The notes under the pieces were generated by a model. It saw only the letters and a list, made by a program, of their open reading frames with translations. It was not told the DNA's origin and searched no databases. 64,000 nucleotides of DNA from Arenicola marina (lineage: Eukaryota > Annelida > Polychaeta > Arenicolidae), in assembly GCA_964019135.1 (NCBI GenBank), contig OZ025260.1, positions 23,120,254 through 23,184,253 of the forward strand. The letters run 5' to 3'. The position numbers and the translations under genes are program-made. Shown piece by piece: positions 11,712 to 25,800 of this stretch. The stretch's first letter is position 1, and the number at the start of each line of letters is the position of its first letter.

Positions 11712-13811
11712 GTAAGTACAGCTGCCATTCACAGTAAATCTCAAGTTAACTATCGATACCATGTAAGTACAGCTGCCATTCATAGTAAATCTCAAGTTAA
11801 CTATCGATACCATGTAAGTACAGCTGCCATTCACAGTAAATCTCAAGTTAACTATCGATACCATGTAAGTACAGCTGCCATTCATAGCAAATCTCAAGTT
11901 AACTATCGATACCATGTAAGTACAGCTGCCATTCATAGTAAATCTCAAGTTAACTATCGATACCATGTAAGTACAGCTGCCATTCATAGTAAATCTCAAG
12001 TTAACTATCGATACCATGTAAGTACAGCTGCCATTCATAGTAAATCTCAAGTTAACTATCGATACCATGTAAGTACAGCTGCCATTCATAGTAAATCTCA
12101 AGTTAACTATCGATACCATGTAAGTACAGCTGCCATTCATAGTAAATCTCAAGTTAACTATCAATACCATGTAAGTACAGCTGCCATTCATAGTAAATCT
12201 CAAGTCAACTATCGATACCTTGTAAGTACAGCTGCCATTCATAGTAAATCTCAAGTTAACTATCGATACCTTGTAAGTACAGCTGCCATTCATAGTAAAT
12301 CTCAAGTTAACTATCGATACCATGTAAGTACAGCTGCCATTCATAGTAAATCTCAAGTTAACTATCGATACCATGTAAGTACAGCTGCCATTCATAGTAA
12401 ATCTCAAGTTAACTATCGATACCATGTAAGTACAGCTGCCATTCATAGTAAATCTCAAGTTAACTATCGATACCATGTAAGTACAGCTGCCATTCATAGT
12501 AAATCTCAAGTTAACTATCGATACCATGTAAGTACAGCTGCCATTCATAGTAAATCTCAAGTTAACTATCAATACCATGTAAGTACAGCTGCCATTCATA
12601 GTAAATCTCAAGTCAACTATCGATACCTTGTAAGTACAGCTGCCATTCATAGTAAATCTCAAGTTAACTATCGATACCTTGTAAGTACAGCTGCCATTCA
12701 TAGTAAATCTCAAGTTAACTATCGATACCATGTAAGTACAGCTGCCATTCATAGTAAATCTCAAGTTAACTATCGATACCATGTAAGTACAGCTGCCATT
12801 CATAGTAAATCTCAAGTTAACTATCGATACCTTGTAAGTACAGCTGCCATTCATAGTACATCTCATGTCAATGGTAACGCCTTCATCGGTTACTAAGCAA
12901 GTACCCCTTTCCCAAGTGAGATCATGTTGAGATAGTAGTATTGTTATAATATATGTGACTACATAGTTCACCATTACATTCAGAGGGGAGCGATCTTCTT
13001 GGTGACATGGTTAGCGTACTAGACCACATACCAGTAGGTCCCATGAATCTGGGCCCGGGCGCCGAATCTGAGGCACGTGGTGTCATCCGCTCAATCTGGG
13101 GCCTGTGTCATTCATTGGGAGGTTCATTGGAGGCCCAGTTTTAACCCTTATGTGCGCAAGCACTGCCTAAAATACCGAAGCATTCATTGTACAACAGCTT
13201 CTACGCCGTACGGGGCCGGCCCGGTAGCTCAGTGGCCACGTGAGACCCAAACGGCACGTGGATCGATGGTCCGCGGTGGCCAGGTCTGTTTGGTCGCAGG
13301 ATAAAGATTCCATGTCCTTCTTCGCAAAAAGTAGGAGGTTACCCCCGGGTGCATGGCTCCACTCTTCCCTTCCTTCTCCCATTGACGCGATATGATCAGA
13401 AGTGGTTAAAGCGTCCTGAATATACAACCAATCTACGGCGTGCATATGATGTGTAACATGTATGTATCTTATCGTTCCAGGTATTTGGTATCGGTGTTCC
13501 GAACCCTTACAGAGTGCGACCCTTCTTAGGGGCCAAAGTCCCAATCAATAGCAGCTTCTCTCCACTCATACAAATGCACAACCCACATAGTTCAATATTG
13601 CAGGTAGGTGAATCACCACCCCCCCCCCCCTGCCTTTACGGCCCCTTCTCACCTTGTAATAAAGTTTGGACAGACAACACGCAAGAAAAGAGCCTACATA
13701 GAGGCCAAAACATTGCCTTTTTTTTTATTCCGGTGTCATGTAAATTGGAATTTAAGTATTCGCAATTATGAAAACTGTCGTAGTCATCTTCATAGCCACT
13801 TGAATGAATGA

Positions 13812-13857
<46 letters not shown>

Positions 13858-16800
13858 GGGTTTTATTATTGGGTTACGCATATCATGATTGACTGAGTGA
13901 ATATTGTTTCACCCTGAATTCGTTTCGGTGGAATGTCTATGTAGAACGTACATAGATATTTTGGAATCCATCTGTGACCGAGATATGCATATGTAATTAT
14001 CGCCCTTAGGTTGAAGAAATATACACGAGTGGTGGGGATTTACACCTGGAGCTACCCACCGGGGAAAAAGAGGCTTCACGAGAACTCTGGGTGAGTGTCC
14101 ATGGATACGGTAACAACTGTGCAAGATAATTAGTTTTAAGAAAGTTGAATGAGGTCATGACGAAGGAATATTCATTATTATTGCGACCGACATATCGCCA
14201 GTTGATATATAGGTAAGCGTTTTTATAGAATAAATCAAACATGATCTGTTATTCATGGTTGGTTAGGCAAGTGGAGAATGGAGGTAGCGGTCAGGAGGGA
14301 TCCGATATCCTGGTCCCGACCCACGTGACCAAACAAAAACCACGTGATCGATAATATAGATTCCCTCCTATGTTAGATTCAGGGATTGCTCAATTTCAGT
14401 TTTTCACCCAAGCCCTGTCGATTGTCACTGGTGTCTGGTTGTGGTTACCAGCCTCTTTGTTCTCCTCACACAGTCTTTAAGCTTTCTTTTTTATTACTTG
14501 TGTTGACTACGATGCTTGACCCATTTTTTGTCTAATGCTTATACTAAGCCATTGATGTTACAGGAGATACCTCCGTACGAGACTAAACCCATTATGAAGG
14601 CCAGCTTCGTGGGTCGAATAGAAAACAACCACACAGCTTTTATACGAATAAAAACCAACAAGGAGCGTAAAGATGACATTCTGGTGCTCCCCGTGGAGGT
14701 CGAGGTTTCTTCAGGTACGGCTTGATGACGTCATGGGTTGTTACAGACATATGTTTGTGACGTCATCATTCATTAAATCTGTGACTATGACGTTCTTAAA
14801 GACGTCATTTTTGCGACGTCATCATTTATTGAACATGTGTCTATGACGTCACCATTCATTGTATACTTTACGTTGACGTCTTCGTCATTGAAGACCTTTG
14901 CCTTGTGAAGTCAATCTTGCGTTGAATATGTAACTTGCATACTTTTAGTGAATTTCTGACGTCATCATTTATTTTTTGACGTCTTCCGTTCAAGTTATAA
15001 TGATGATGTCATTATTCGCTGAAGATGTAAGGTTGGGACGAGTTGAAATAATTTTTGAGTTGTGTATTACCTAATTTATTGAAATCATTTCGATGTTTAA
15101 GGGCTCTTTATTTTACTATTTTGAGGCTTAATTTACGGTTTTAAAGTACGGGAAAACCTCTGTAAATGATCGATTTCTCAAGTATTAGGGTTAGCTCAGT
15201 AACACTATTGTTGCCTATTTAATAATCGTTCGCTGTATTTGCCTCCTACGCAGATCCCGGTCTATATTCGCCGTTAGAAATGCTCGACTTCGGCATTCTT
15301 CGGACACAAGACGAGCCTCGAGTGTTGCGGCTCAACGTATTGCACTCTGGGAGCAAGTCTATACACATAACGGTAGGGGGCGCCACTCACCCAGCTCCAA
15401 CCCTAGGCACCATACTTTTCTGAGCCTGTTCTAAGCCTGCATAATTGTGAATTGCTTCATATCGAATGATACTCATGAATTTAAAATTTTTAAAGTTTTT
15501 TTTTGTCATGTTTAATTTGTACTTTGTTCCGATATTAACCATGGATGACTTCTTCCCGCAGAATATAACGGTGGAACCTCCCAACCCAGCAATCACCATA
15601 GAGTTCAGACCCACGCAGTTACGGCCTGACATCCTCCACCCCACCACTGTGGCCCTCATTTCATTCAATGGTCAGTACACGGTGTGCCGCACAAAAGTTT
15701 AGAAATTAAATTTTAAAAAACAATGATATTGCTGTGTCGCGTTAGCCATCGTTTTTGTACACGCTAGCGACCGTTCTGCTTGTGTCATTTTTGCGGTTGT
15801 GCTTCGGTCCATCTGCGTTATGACCCTCCACAACTTGTGTTTATGTTGATACAGAAAAGATGAAATTATACTTGAGCATGTCTTTGGATAGTGTTTCTAT
15901 AAATGAGATAATGTATGGATCTCGACTTCCTAATTTTTTTCTGTGCATATATATAACTCTCGGTTTGTCTTGAGTTAATTTAGAAATCAATTACTTATTA
16001 CTAGATGGTCTAAAAGTCCGTTTTGCGTCATTTTAGCGTCAAAAGCGAGGCAGCCGAAGTACTGGAGTGGTAACCTGGTAGTCAAGTCGAAGACTGATCA
16101 ACAGGTGGCCATACCGTACCAAGCCATGGTGCTCAAAGGGTGAGTCTAACGGCACGGCTGTATCAGATACAGCTGGTGGCCATACCGTACCAAGCCATGG
16201 TGCTCAAAGGGTGAGACTAATGGCAGGGCTGTATCAGATACCGCTGGTGGCCATACCGTACCAAGCCATGGTGCTCAAAGGGTGAGTCTAACGGCAGGGC
16301 TGTATCAGATACAGCTGGTGGCCATACCGTACCAAGCCATGGTGCTCAAAGGGTGAGTCTAACGGCAGGGCTGTATCAGATACAGCAGGTGGCCATACCG
16401 TACCAAGCCATGGTGCTCAAAGGGTGAGTCTAACGGCAGGGCTGTATCAGATACAGCTGATGGCCATGCCGTACCAAGCCATGGTGCTCAATGGGTGAGT
16501 CTAACGGCAGGGCTGTATCAGATACAGCTGGTGGCCATACCGTACCAAGCCATGGTGCTCAAATGGTGAGTCTAACGGCAGGGCTGTATCAGATACAGCA
16601 GGTGGCCATACCGTACCAAGCCATGGTGCTCAAAGGGTGAGTCTAACGGCAGGGCTGTATCAGATACAGCAGGTGGCCATACCGTACCAAGCCATGGTGC
16701 TCAAAGGGTGAGTCTAACGGAAGGGCTGTATCAGATACAGCTGGTGGCCATACCGTACCAAGCCATGGTGCTCAAATGGTGAGTCTAACGGCAGGGCTGT

Positions 16801-19800
16801 ATCAGATACAGCTGGTGGCCATACCGTACCAAGCCATGGTGCTCAATGGGTGAGTCTAACGGCAGGGCTGTATCAGATACAGCTGGTGGCCATACCGTAC
16901 CAAGCCATGGTGCTCAATGGGTGAGTCTAACGGCAGGGCTGTATCAGATACAGCTGGTGGCCTATTTCCAGTACATACTTTAGCCGGTTACGGCGCCTAG
17001 TCGGCTAAAATCGCCCATCATTTACATGATAAGTGCAGCCGGGTCGTATGCTAAATTGCGTTCGTAAAATCCACGACAGGTGGCTGGTCAAGGAATGTCC
17101 ATCTAAATATCGACTTCCAAACTATTTCCTGGACATTTACTGCCTGATGTTGTCTAATAGAAATATGTATTGTCATTATTAGTACGATCGCTTTAAATGG
17201 CAAAGAGGGGCCGCCTCGATAGCTCAGTGGGTTAGAGCGCTCGCTCAAGCCACCTGAGAGCCTAACGGCACGTAGATTGGTGGTTCGAGCCCCGCTGTGG
17301 CCGTTTCTTTGTCGCAGGATCAAGATTCCATGTCCTTCTTCGCAAAGAGTAGAGGGTTACCCCCATGGACATGGCTCCTCTCTCTCTTCCTTCTCCCATT
17401 GACGCGATATGACCAGAAGTGGTTAAAGCGTCCTGAATATACAACCAATTAAATGGCAAAAAAAAGGCATTCCCATGTCTGATGACGTAGTGAAATAGAA
17501 CGCCCCTTACAGATATGCCCCTGCAGCTTTTTTCACACTATTCATTTTCGTTTAACCTAATTCTACCTTAATTTCCGTTAGAATAATTTTCAGCGTTTCG
17601 TACTGGAAAAATAACTAGTAAATTTCCAAGGCAGCATCGTCTGATATAAATTCAGCACTTTCGTTACTGGGTTGTTGACCGACATCACATAATGCTTAAT
17701 GTTACCTGCGGCTGTGGCCGGCCCGATAGCTCAGTGGGTTAGTGCGCTCGCCTTGAGTGCTCTGGCCACCTGAGAGCCTAACGGCACGTGGATCGGTGGT
17801 TCGAGCCCCGCTGTGGCCATGTCTGTGTGGTCGCAGAATAAAGATCCCATGTCCTTCTCTTACAAAGAGTAGAGAGTTACCCCCGGGGACATGGCTCCAC
17901 TCTCTCGTCCTTCTCCCATTGGCGCGGTATGACCACAAGTCGTTAAAGCGTCCTGAATATATACAACCATCCATGTTATCTGACGCTGTGTGTGTGTGTG
18001 TGCTCCCGCAGGTCGCTGGGGTATGACGTCAACGGGACGCTGTTCTACACCGGGGAGTCTCCGCCACAGAACATCTCGCGAGAACTGCCGCTCACCAACG
18101 CATTCAACTTCACGCTGGTCGTCTACAATGTCTCACTGGGCAGTGAGATGCTGCAGTACTTCTCGGTAAGCAGCTGTGTGGGTTACGGTGTGAGGCTACC
18201 GTTTTACTACATTATTTAACTAATTGCCAGAGATAATGTCTGTGAGGCGCATATTACGATGGATACACATTATAACGATGTTTGTAACTGTGCAGTGCGA
18301 TTTGTATAGCGTGTATTTGATTTTTTACCAATAATAATATTTAAAAAAAAAAAAAGCTGTGTGGGTAGCGCCCTGGGACGAAGGAGGGGTGGGGGGGGGA
18401 GGAGGCTGCGTAGCTCTGTCCATAGCTTCATAGTTATGGTCGTGGGTTCGATCCTCGCAGCCACTCTGTCTTGGGGAAAATAGTCGCATATACATACAGT
18501 ATTACAGACAGCCTTTTAACGCCAAGACCATGTGTATGATAAGGCCAGCGCATGTCTCTCTCTTAGCCTCTACCCATTGCCCCATAGACGACTTATGATA
18601 GACGCCAATCATAGTTTAGGTTACTCCACTGTGAGGCGCCACTGCATGTGCAATGCATTCTGGGTATTATTTTGGTCTTTGCGAGATGACAAGATGGCGT
18701 CATCGCATGACAACGTATTTTGTAGACACTTAAACATGCAATATTGTAATCTATGTAACAGAAAATGTACGTAATCTGGATGTAAGTTAGACCTGCTCAT
18801 AATTTTTATGTATGTCTTGAAAATAACCTGGAAATGCGGTATTTATCTCCATAGAAAAAACAACAAGATAACACCAAAATATTTCCCAGAACTCTTTGCG
18901 CCAGTCACGCTTTTTCCAAGATGGCGTATAATTGCGATGTCGTGTATTGTGTGCGATATTTATGTGTCTGGCCTTGACCTGACCTTGATCTGACTGACCT
19001 TGTTCCGTCCGCAGCTGGAGAACTTCCACAAGCCGATGTTCCTCCAGCCAGACAAGACGTCGGCGGCCTTTAGTCTGCGGTTCGATCCCAAGGGGGTACA
19101 TCTCCACTTTACCTCCTACATCACGCTGCACACCAACGCCTCTCTCTTCTACATTCCCGTGCACGTGTACAACGGCAGACTCAAGGTGAAGGTCGTTGTA
19201 ATGTCCCCCTCCCGGTTCATTGTAACCCGCTTGGCTCCAGTTGCGCTTAAATTTGTCTTTGTTAAGCGTTCTCAATGGTTATTACAGCTGTCAGCAGGGT
19301 ATTAGCCAGAGACCCGCCTGCCGGCAGTTTAAATTTGGGCGGGCAGATTTTCAATTTGATAGGCACTTGGGTGCTGTGTATTTACCCGCCCAAAATTAGG
19401 CAAAAAGGGCCTTTTTGTCAGGAGGTTTAGAAGAAAATCATAGCGCTCACAATTTTATATGACATCGTGAACTACTTTTTTTAATAGATTTGTAAATTGC
19501 GAGCTCAAAATGTGACCTGATCTGCTGGCGCCATGTTGTGTGTGTACACTGAACACTTCTGGCTATTCTGGCTAATACCCTGGATGTTAGACATACAGAT
19601 ATGAGGTAATCTCCCTGTGGCTCAGTCGGTAGCGCACCGAGCTTTTATATCGACAGATCCGTCTGAAAACGTCCAACAACGGGTCTCCCTTGCCTTGTCC
19701 GGCTTAACATTACGCAACGACATCGGACGCGCACATATGTAGTACCTAACTGTATTTTGAGTGAGTTCCTTGTGTAGTGGTTAGCGCACTGGACTGCATC

Positions 19801-22800
19801 CGTTTATCATCCCGGGAAGTTCTTTGGCCCAGTTTAGCCATAGTGTACGCAAACGCGGCCTAAACGCATATGCCTTCCATAGCTATGGGGCCGGCACGAT
19901 AGCTCAGTGGGTTAGAGCGCTCGCCTTGAGTGCTCTGGCCACCTGAGAGCCTAACGGCACGTGAATCGATGGTTCGAGCCCCGCTGTGGCCTTGTCTGTG
20001 TCCATGGTTCCTGGATAAAGATATCATGTCCTTCTTCGCAAAGAGTAGGGAGTTACCACCGTGGACATGGCTCCGCTCTTCCCTTCCTTCTCCCATTGAC
20101 GCGATATGACCAAAAGTAGTTAAAGCGTCCTGATATATACAACCGGCCTTCCATAGCTGTGTTGACCTGCCTGACAGCCACGCCTGTATGTTGTTATGTA
20201 TGGCACGCCGTGTGCTTCAGATCGTTCCCCACCGACCTGAGCAGTCCAAGGGATCGCTGGACTTCGGGACGCTAGGCATCAAGGAGCAACGCGCCATGAC
20301 CTTTACTGTCAGAAACAACAACCCTGTAGATGTAAGTCCTCATTATTACTGTCAGAAACAACAACCCTGTAAATGTAAGTCCTCATTATTACTGTCAGAA
20401 ACAACAACCCTGTAGATGTAAGTCACTCGCTTTATAGATACAGGTACCCTTATTATGGGTGAGGTTAATGAACCACCCTGTACAAGTCCCACACTTTATA
20501 GATTACCTCATTATTTTTGAAGTCCGTGACGTCACTGGGAGTGGCCCTGACCACAAAGTAATTGGAAATGGGCAGGGGTTTTTCGCAGTAGTTATATAGA
20601 ATGTGTCCCAAGTAAGTCTGAAACTGGTTGCCTATTCTTTTTAAAGGGTCCTATATCTTTTCCTCTGGTTTGTCTTTTCTTGACCATCGTATTAGTTACA
20701 CAGAACAACTCCGAACGAAGAGATTGCCATGAACTTTTCTGATTGTTTTCCTTCTCCAGATTTTAATTACCGAATTCCGAGTTTCGAATTTGGGGGAGAC
20801 GAGTATTGAACTTCTCGGTGTGGAGAAAGGCAACGGCACCAGCCTGACCCAGAAACACAACATCACCGAGAAGGACATCAACCCGGTAAGCGCTGCTCGC
20901 CTCATCGCCTTGTGTCTCCGCCAGATGGCGCCACCATACGGCGGCCGATATAACCTTGTCGGGGACCGTATTGTCCGAGTCTCCGCGTCGTGACCAATGT
21001 GTCTGCCGTATTGATGGCTACTATAGTCATATCTAATTGGAATAGCCTGAGGATTTACTCCAGACCTACCATCAATATAACTGTGATATGAGTCCGGCAA
21101 ATGTAATGCGGACGAAAGGGACGAAGTTATTGGCAATACGGCACCTGAAGATGTAACAAGAATGAATAGAATGGAACATCATTCGTGTGTGACATCCATG
21201 TTTTCATTTCTGTTATTTTTGATTTTGTCATTTATGTTAACTTCTTCACTCTGTCATTTATGTTAACTTTTTTCTCTGTCATTTCTGTGGATTTCTTGAT
21301 TATCTCACATGTGGTTTCGGGTCACAAATCCACACACATATATCCATTTACCATTTAAATACCGTGCATTTAATATGTACCATGCGTCTGAGGTCGAAAA
21401 ATACGTTCATGGACTTCTTCCAATAGTCCACACACACCCTTATTTCTTGCAATTTGTAATAGGTCACAGGTAAAGCCTAAAAGTGCGAGAGCAATATTTG
21501 GCATTGCAATTGCAATTATACGTATTATACGCCATTTGCAATTTCTGTCCATTTCTCGGACCGTCGCACTCACCGTTTGGCACTCTCCTTCAGCTGACTC
21601 TGCCGCCCAACCACCTGGCGGTGTTTCGCGTCAACCTGGTTGCCCCGGATACGGAGGGATCCTTCCGGCCCGAGGTTGTCATGTGGACGCGTTTCGACAT
21701 CCTACCGCAGAAGCTGCAGAAAGAATCTGTAAGCGAGCCATCCACTGGTCCTCACTTCATGCTCCCTTCTCAAGCTATTTATATATGCGTGGCTTAGTCC
21801 CCTGTCCATCCATTTCCGGAGCCATTGTGCCTCCCAGAATAGACTCTACAGCGTGTCATATGTTTATTGCCGAAGTTTTGGATTTTTTTTTTTTTTTTTT
21901 TTTTTTAGGGGGTGGGAGGGGAGGTTTGGTTTTTTTATATAGATTATAGATCCATACGGAAGTGTAGAAGTCTAACGAATATACAGATGTGTATGAACTT
22001 ATGCGAGCATCGCGATATGTCATCATGACGCTTGAATCCTCTTATCATTATATCCTCTCATCGCATGACGCTCAAACCGAAACCGGTGCATTGGGTTCGG
22101 GAATGACCTTGATCTTATCTTGAGCGTGACCTTGATTGGCGTGACCTTGACCTTTGCAGAGTCTCTACGTGCCGATCACGTTCACCACGGCGGCGGGCAG
22201 TTTAACGTCGATTCCAGATCGGATTGTGATGGAACACTGTTTCCCGGTAAGTTATCGGAGGAGGAGGAAATTATGGGTCTCATCATGTACATTAATTAAT
22301 ATAGCCTTTGCTATTGTCACCGCTGTCTGTATAAAGGTGAGATCCTGTTGCTAGACGAGGACATGGCTCCACTATCCCTTCCTTCTCCCATTGACGCGAT
22401 ATGACCAAAAGTGGTTAAAGCGTCCTGAATATACAACCAACCTGTTACTAGAATTACTTTAAATAATAAACTTAAATGGAAATGTATCTGCCCCCGAAGA
22501 TGTGTGTGACCTGTTACTGAAATGACTTCGTAACAAATGTATCTTCCCCCCGAAGATTTGTCTGTTACCTCTTTCTTTATGATGTTAGTGGAGGATGTTT
22601 CGAAGGTGTGGTCATGAACTCACATCTCAAACGGCCTCCTGCTTATCAATTGGTAAACAGGCTGAGCTGAAGATCAACGGGTCGTGGGTTCGAACCCCAA
22701 TACCGGCCTCTGGGTCAAGTTTCAAGTTTCTTGTATCTCCATTTCTCTGGACCCAGTTTAGGCTTCATTTGTGCACACAAGTGGCCCAAGAGACCAATAT

Positions 22801-25800
22801 TTACTGGTTGCAATGTGAGCGCTATGATACGTGAATGGCGGATACCGTATGTCTGGATCATCCAGAGGGTGTGTGGATAAAAGTGGATATCCTGGGTGCA
22901 TTCTGGTATCAGGGCGTAATACATGGATTTCTGTCTGTATCAGCTGAACGTATGGCATTTTCCGGGTATGAAGCCCTGGTCCTGAGGCATTCGTTTGAGA
23001 GAGGGAAAGAGAGAGAAAGACTATGGTCTTAGGGCGTGTTCGATTTACATGAAACCAAAACAGGTTTGTTGAACTGACTGCTAGACACGAGAAACCGGTT
23101 TGCTCGAAACCGTGAAACTATCGAGAGAGCTGGTTTGACGGCTTCGGTTCCGCTGAACTGTCTGCGGAACTGTCAGTTGATCATAAATGTCATGAATAGA
23201 GACTTCTGGACAAAGGTATGAGACTAATTTACTAACGGACACTCCAATCGCGGGTAGAAAATGAAACCGACGGCATATTTATGCCGGCACAATTTCATAG
23301 CCACATGGCCCTAATTAAATACATGCTGAAGCTGTAATCAACTGAAGCGATGCGGTCGCATTTAATTGGGCAAACCGTTGAAATCGGTTTCAAAAATGGT
23401 TTTGCAATCCCGTCGGTTTCAGGTAAATCGAACACGCCTTTAGTGAGTAAAGGCTAGCACTACATCTGACTGGGTCAGGTAGCTGCTATAGGCTGCAAGG
23501 CATATTGATATTTAAGGCATATTGTGTTGATGTGGAGAGCATGTATCAGGATATTATTCACCACCATATAAGCCTTCCCCAGTAAAATACCTCCCCGCCC
23601 TGGGGGGCCGGCTTGGTAACGCCGAGAGAGAATGAGCGAATCCGACACGTGAGCGCTGGTTTCCCGCCACCGCGTTTGTTTATTTTTTTATCGTTGTCGT
23701 CTGCTCCGCGTGTGACGTCACGTCAGGTCCAACTACTTGTGTGCAGCACTCGCCAAACGACAAGCCGCGATGCGTTTTTTTTTTGTTTTGTTAACCCCAT
23801 TAACCTGAGACTAGTGGAGCCGATTGTCGAGAGCACCCCCCCCCCCGTCTGTATCCCCTACCCCACCCCCCTTGAGACTGAGGACTGATTGTTTTGGTGA
23901 TCAGGTGACGTGAATTGCTCTCCCAGCTAAACCATTAACTCGTCCGCGGTCTGTCCTGTTTGTGGCGCATGGAATCCGGTCTCTGTCCTGTTATGGCGCA
24001 TGGAGTGCGGCTTCTGTCCTGTTTGTGGCGCATGGAGTGCGGTTTCTGTCCTGTTTGTGGCGCATGGAGTCCGGTCTCTGTCCTGTTTGTGGCGCATGGA
24101 GTGCGGTCTCTCTCCTGTTATGGCGCATGGAGTGCGGCTTCCATCCTGTTTGTGGCGCATGGAGTGCGGTTTCTGTCCTGTTTGTGGCGCATGGAGTCCG
24201 GTCTCTGTCCTGTTTGTGGCGCATGGAGTGCGGTCTCTCTCCTGTTATGGCGCATGGAGTGCGGCTTCTGTCCTGTTTGTGGCACATGGAGTGCGGTTTC
24301 TGTCCTGTTTGTGGCGCATGGAGTCTGGTCTCTGTCCTGTTTGTGGCGCATGGAGTGCGGTCTCTGTCCTGTTTGTGGCGCATGGAGTGCGGTCTCTGTC
24401 CTGTTTGTGGCGCATGGAGTGCGGTCTCTGTCCTGTTTGTGGCGCATGGAGCGCGGTCTGTGTCCTGTTTGTGGCGCATGGAGCGCGGTCTGTGTCCTGT
24501 TATGGCGCATGGAGTGCGGCTTCTGTCCTGTTTGTGGCGCATGGAGCGCGGTCTGTGTCCTGTTTGTGGCGCATGGAGCGCGGTCTGTCCTGTTTGTGAC
24601 GCATGGAGTGCGGCATCTGTCCTGTTTGTGGCGCATGGAGTCCGGTCTCTGTCCTGTTTGTGGCGCATGGAGTGCGGTCTCTCTCCTGTTATGGCGCATG
24701 GAGTGCGGCTTCTGTCCTGTTTGTGGCGCATGGAGTGCGGCTTCTGTCCTGTTTGTGGCGCATGGAGCGCGGTCTGTGTCCTGTTTGTGGCGCATGGAGT
24801 GCGGCTTCTGTCCTGTTTGTGGCGCATGGAGCGCGGTCTGTGTCCTGTTTGTGGCGCATGGAGTGCGGCTTCTGTCCTGTTATGGCGCATGGAGCGCGGT
24901 CTGTGTCCTGTTTGTGGCGCATGGAGTGCGGCTTCTGTCCTGTTTGTGGCGCATGGAGCGCGGTCTGTGTCCTGTTTGTGGCGCATGGAGTGCGGCTTCT
25001 GTCCTGTTTGTGGCGCATGGAGCGCGGTCTGTGTCCTGTTTGTGGCGCATGGAGTGCGGCTTCTGTTCTGTTTGTGGCGCATGGAGCGCGGTCTGTGTCC
25101 TGTTTGTGGCGCATGGAGTGCGGCTTCTGTCCTGTTTGTGCGCATGGAGCGCGGTCTGTGTCCTGTTTGTGGCGCATGGAGTGCGGCTTCTGTCCTGTTT
25201 GTGGCGCATGGAGCGCGGTCTGTGTCCTGTTTGTGGCGCATGGAGTCCGGTCTGTGTCCTGTTTGTGGCGCATGGAGCGCGGTCTGTGTCCTGTTTGTGG
25301 CGCATGGAGTGCGGCTTCTGTCCTGTTTGTGGCGCATGGAGCGCGGTCTGTGTCCTGTTTGTGGCGCATGGAGTGCGGCTTCTGTCCTGTTTGTGGCGCA
25401 TGGAGCGCGGTCTGTGTCCTGTTTGTGGCGCATGGAGCGCGGTCTGTGTCCTGTTTGTGGCGCATGGAGCGCGGTCTCTGTCCTGTTTGTGGCGCATGGA
25501 GTGCGGTCTCTGTCCTGTTTGTGGCGCATGGAGTGCGGTCTCTGTCCTGTTTGTGGCGCATGGAGTGCGGTCTCTATCCTGTTTGTGGCGCATGGAGTGC
25601 GGTCTCTGTCCTGTTTCTGGCGCATGGAGTGCGGTCTCTGTCCTGTTTGTGGCGCATGGAGTGCGGTCTCTGTCCTGTTTCTGGCGCATGGAGTGCGGTC
25701 TCTGTCCTGTTTGTGGCGCATGGAGTGTGGTCTCTATCCTGTTTGTAGCGCATGGAGTCCGGGTCTTCTATCTATAGATATGTCGCTTCGTCTCGCCCAC

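Noticed and set aside
11523-12974. 483-codon frame on the - strand and 434-codon frame on the + strand as repeat proteins
   Set aside because: Both are readings of the 51-bp mirage minisatellite; the + frame starts in the intron acceptor of exon a. No homology or start context.
13636-13881. Poly-Asn protein on the - strand
   Set aside because: Translation of the (TTA)n microsatellite.
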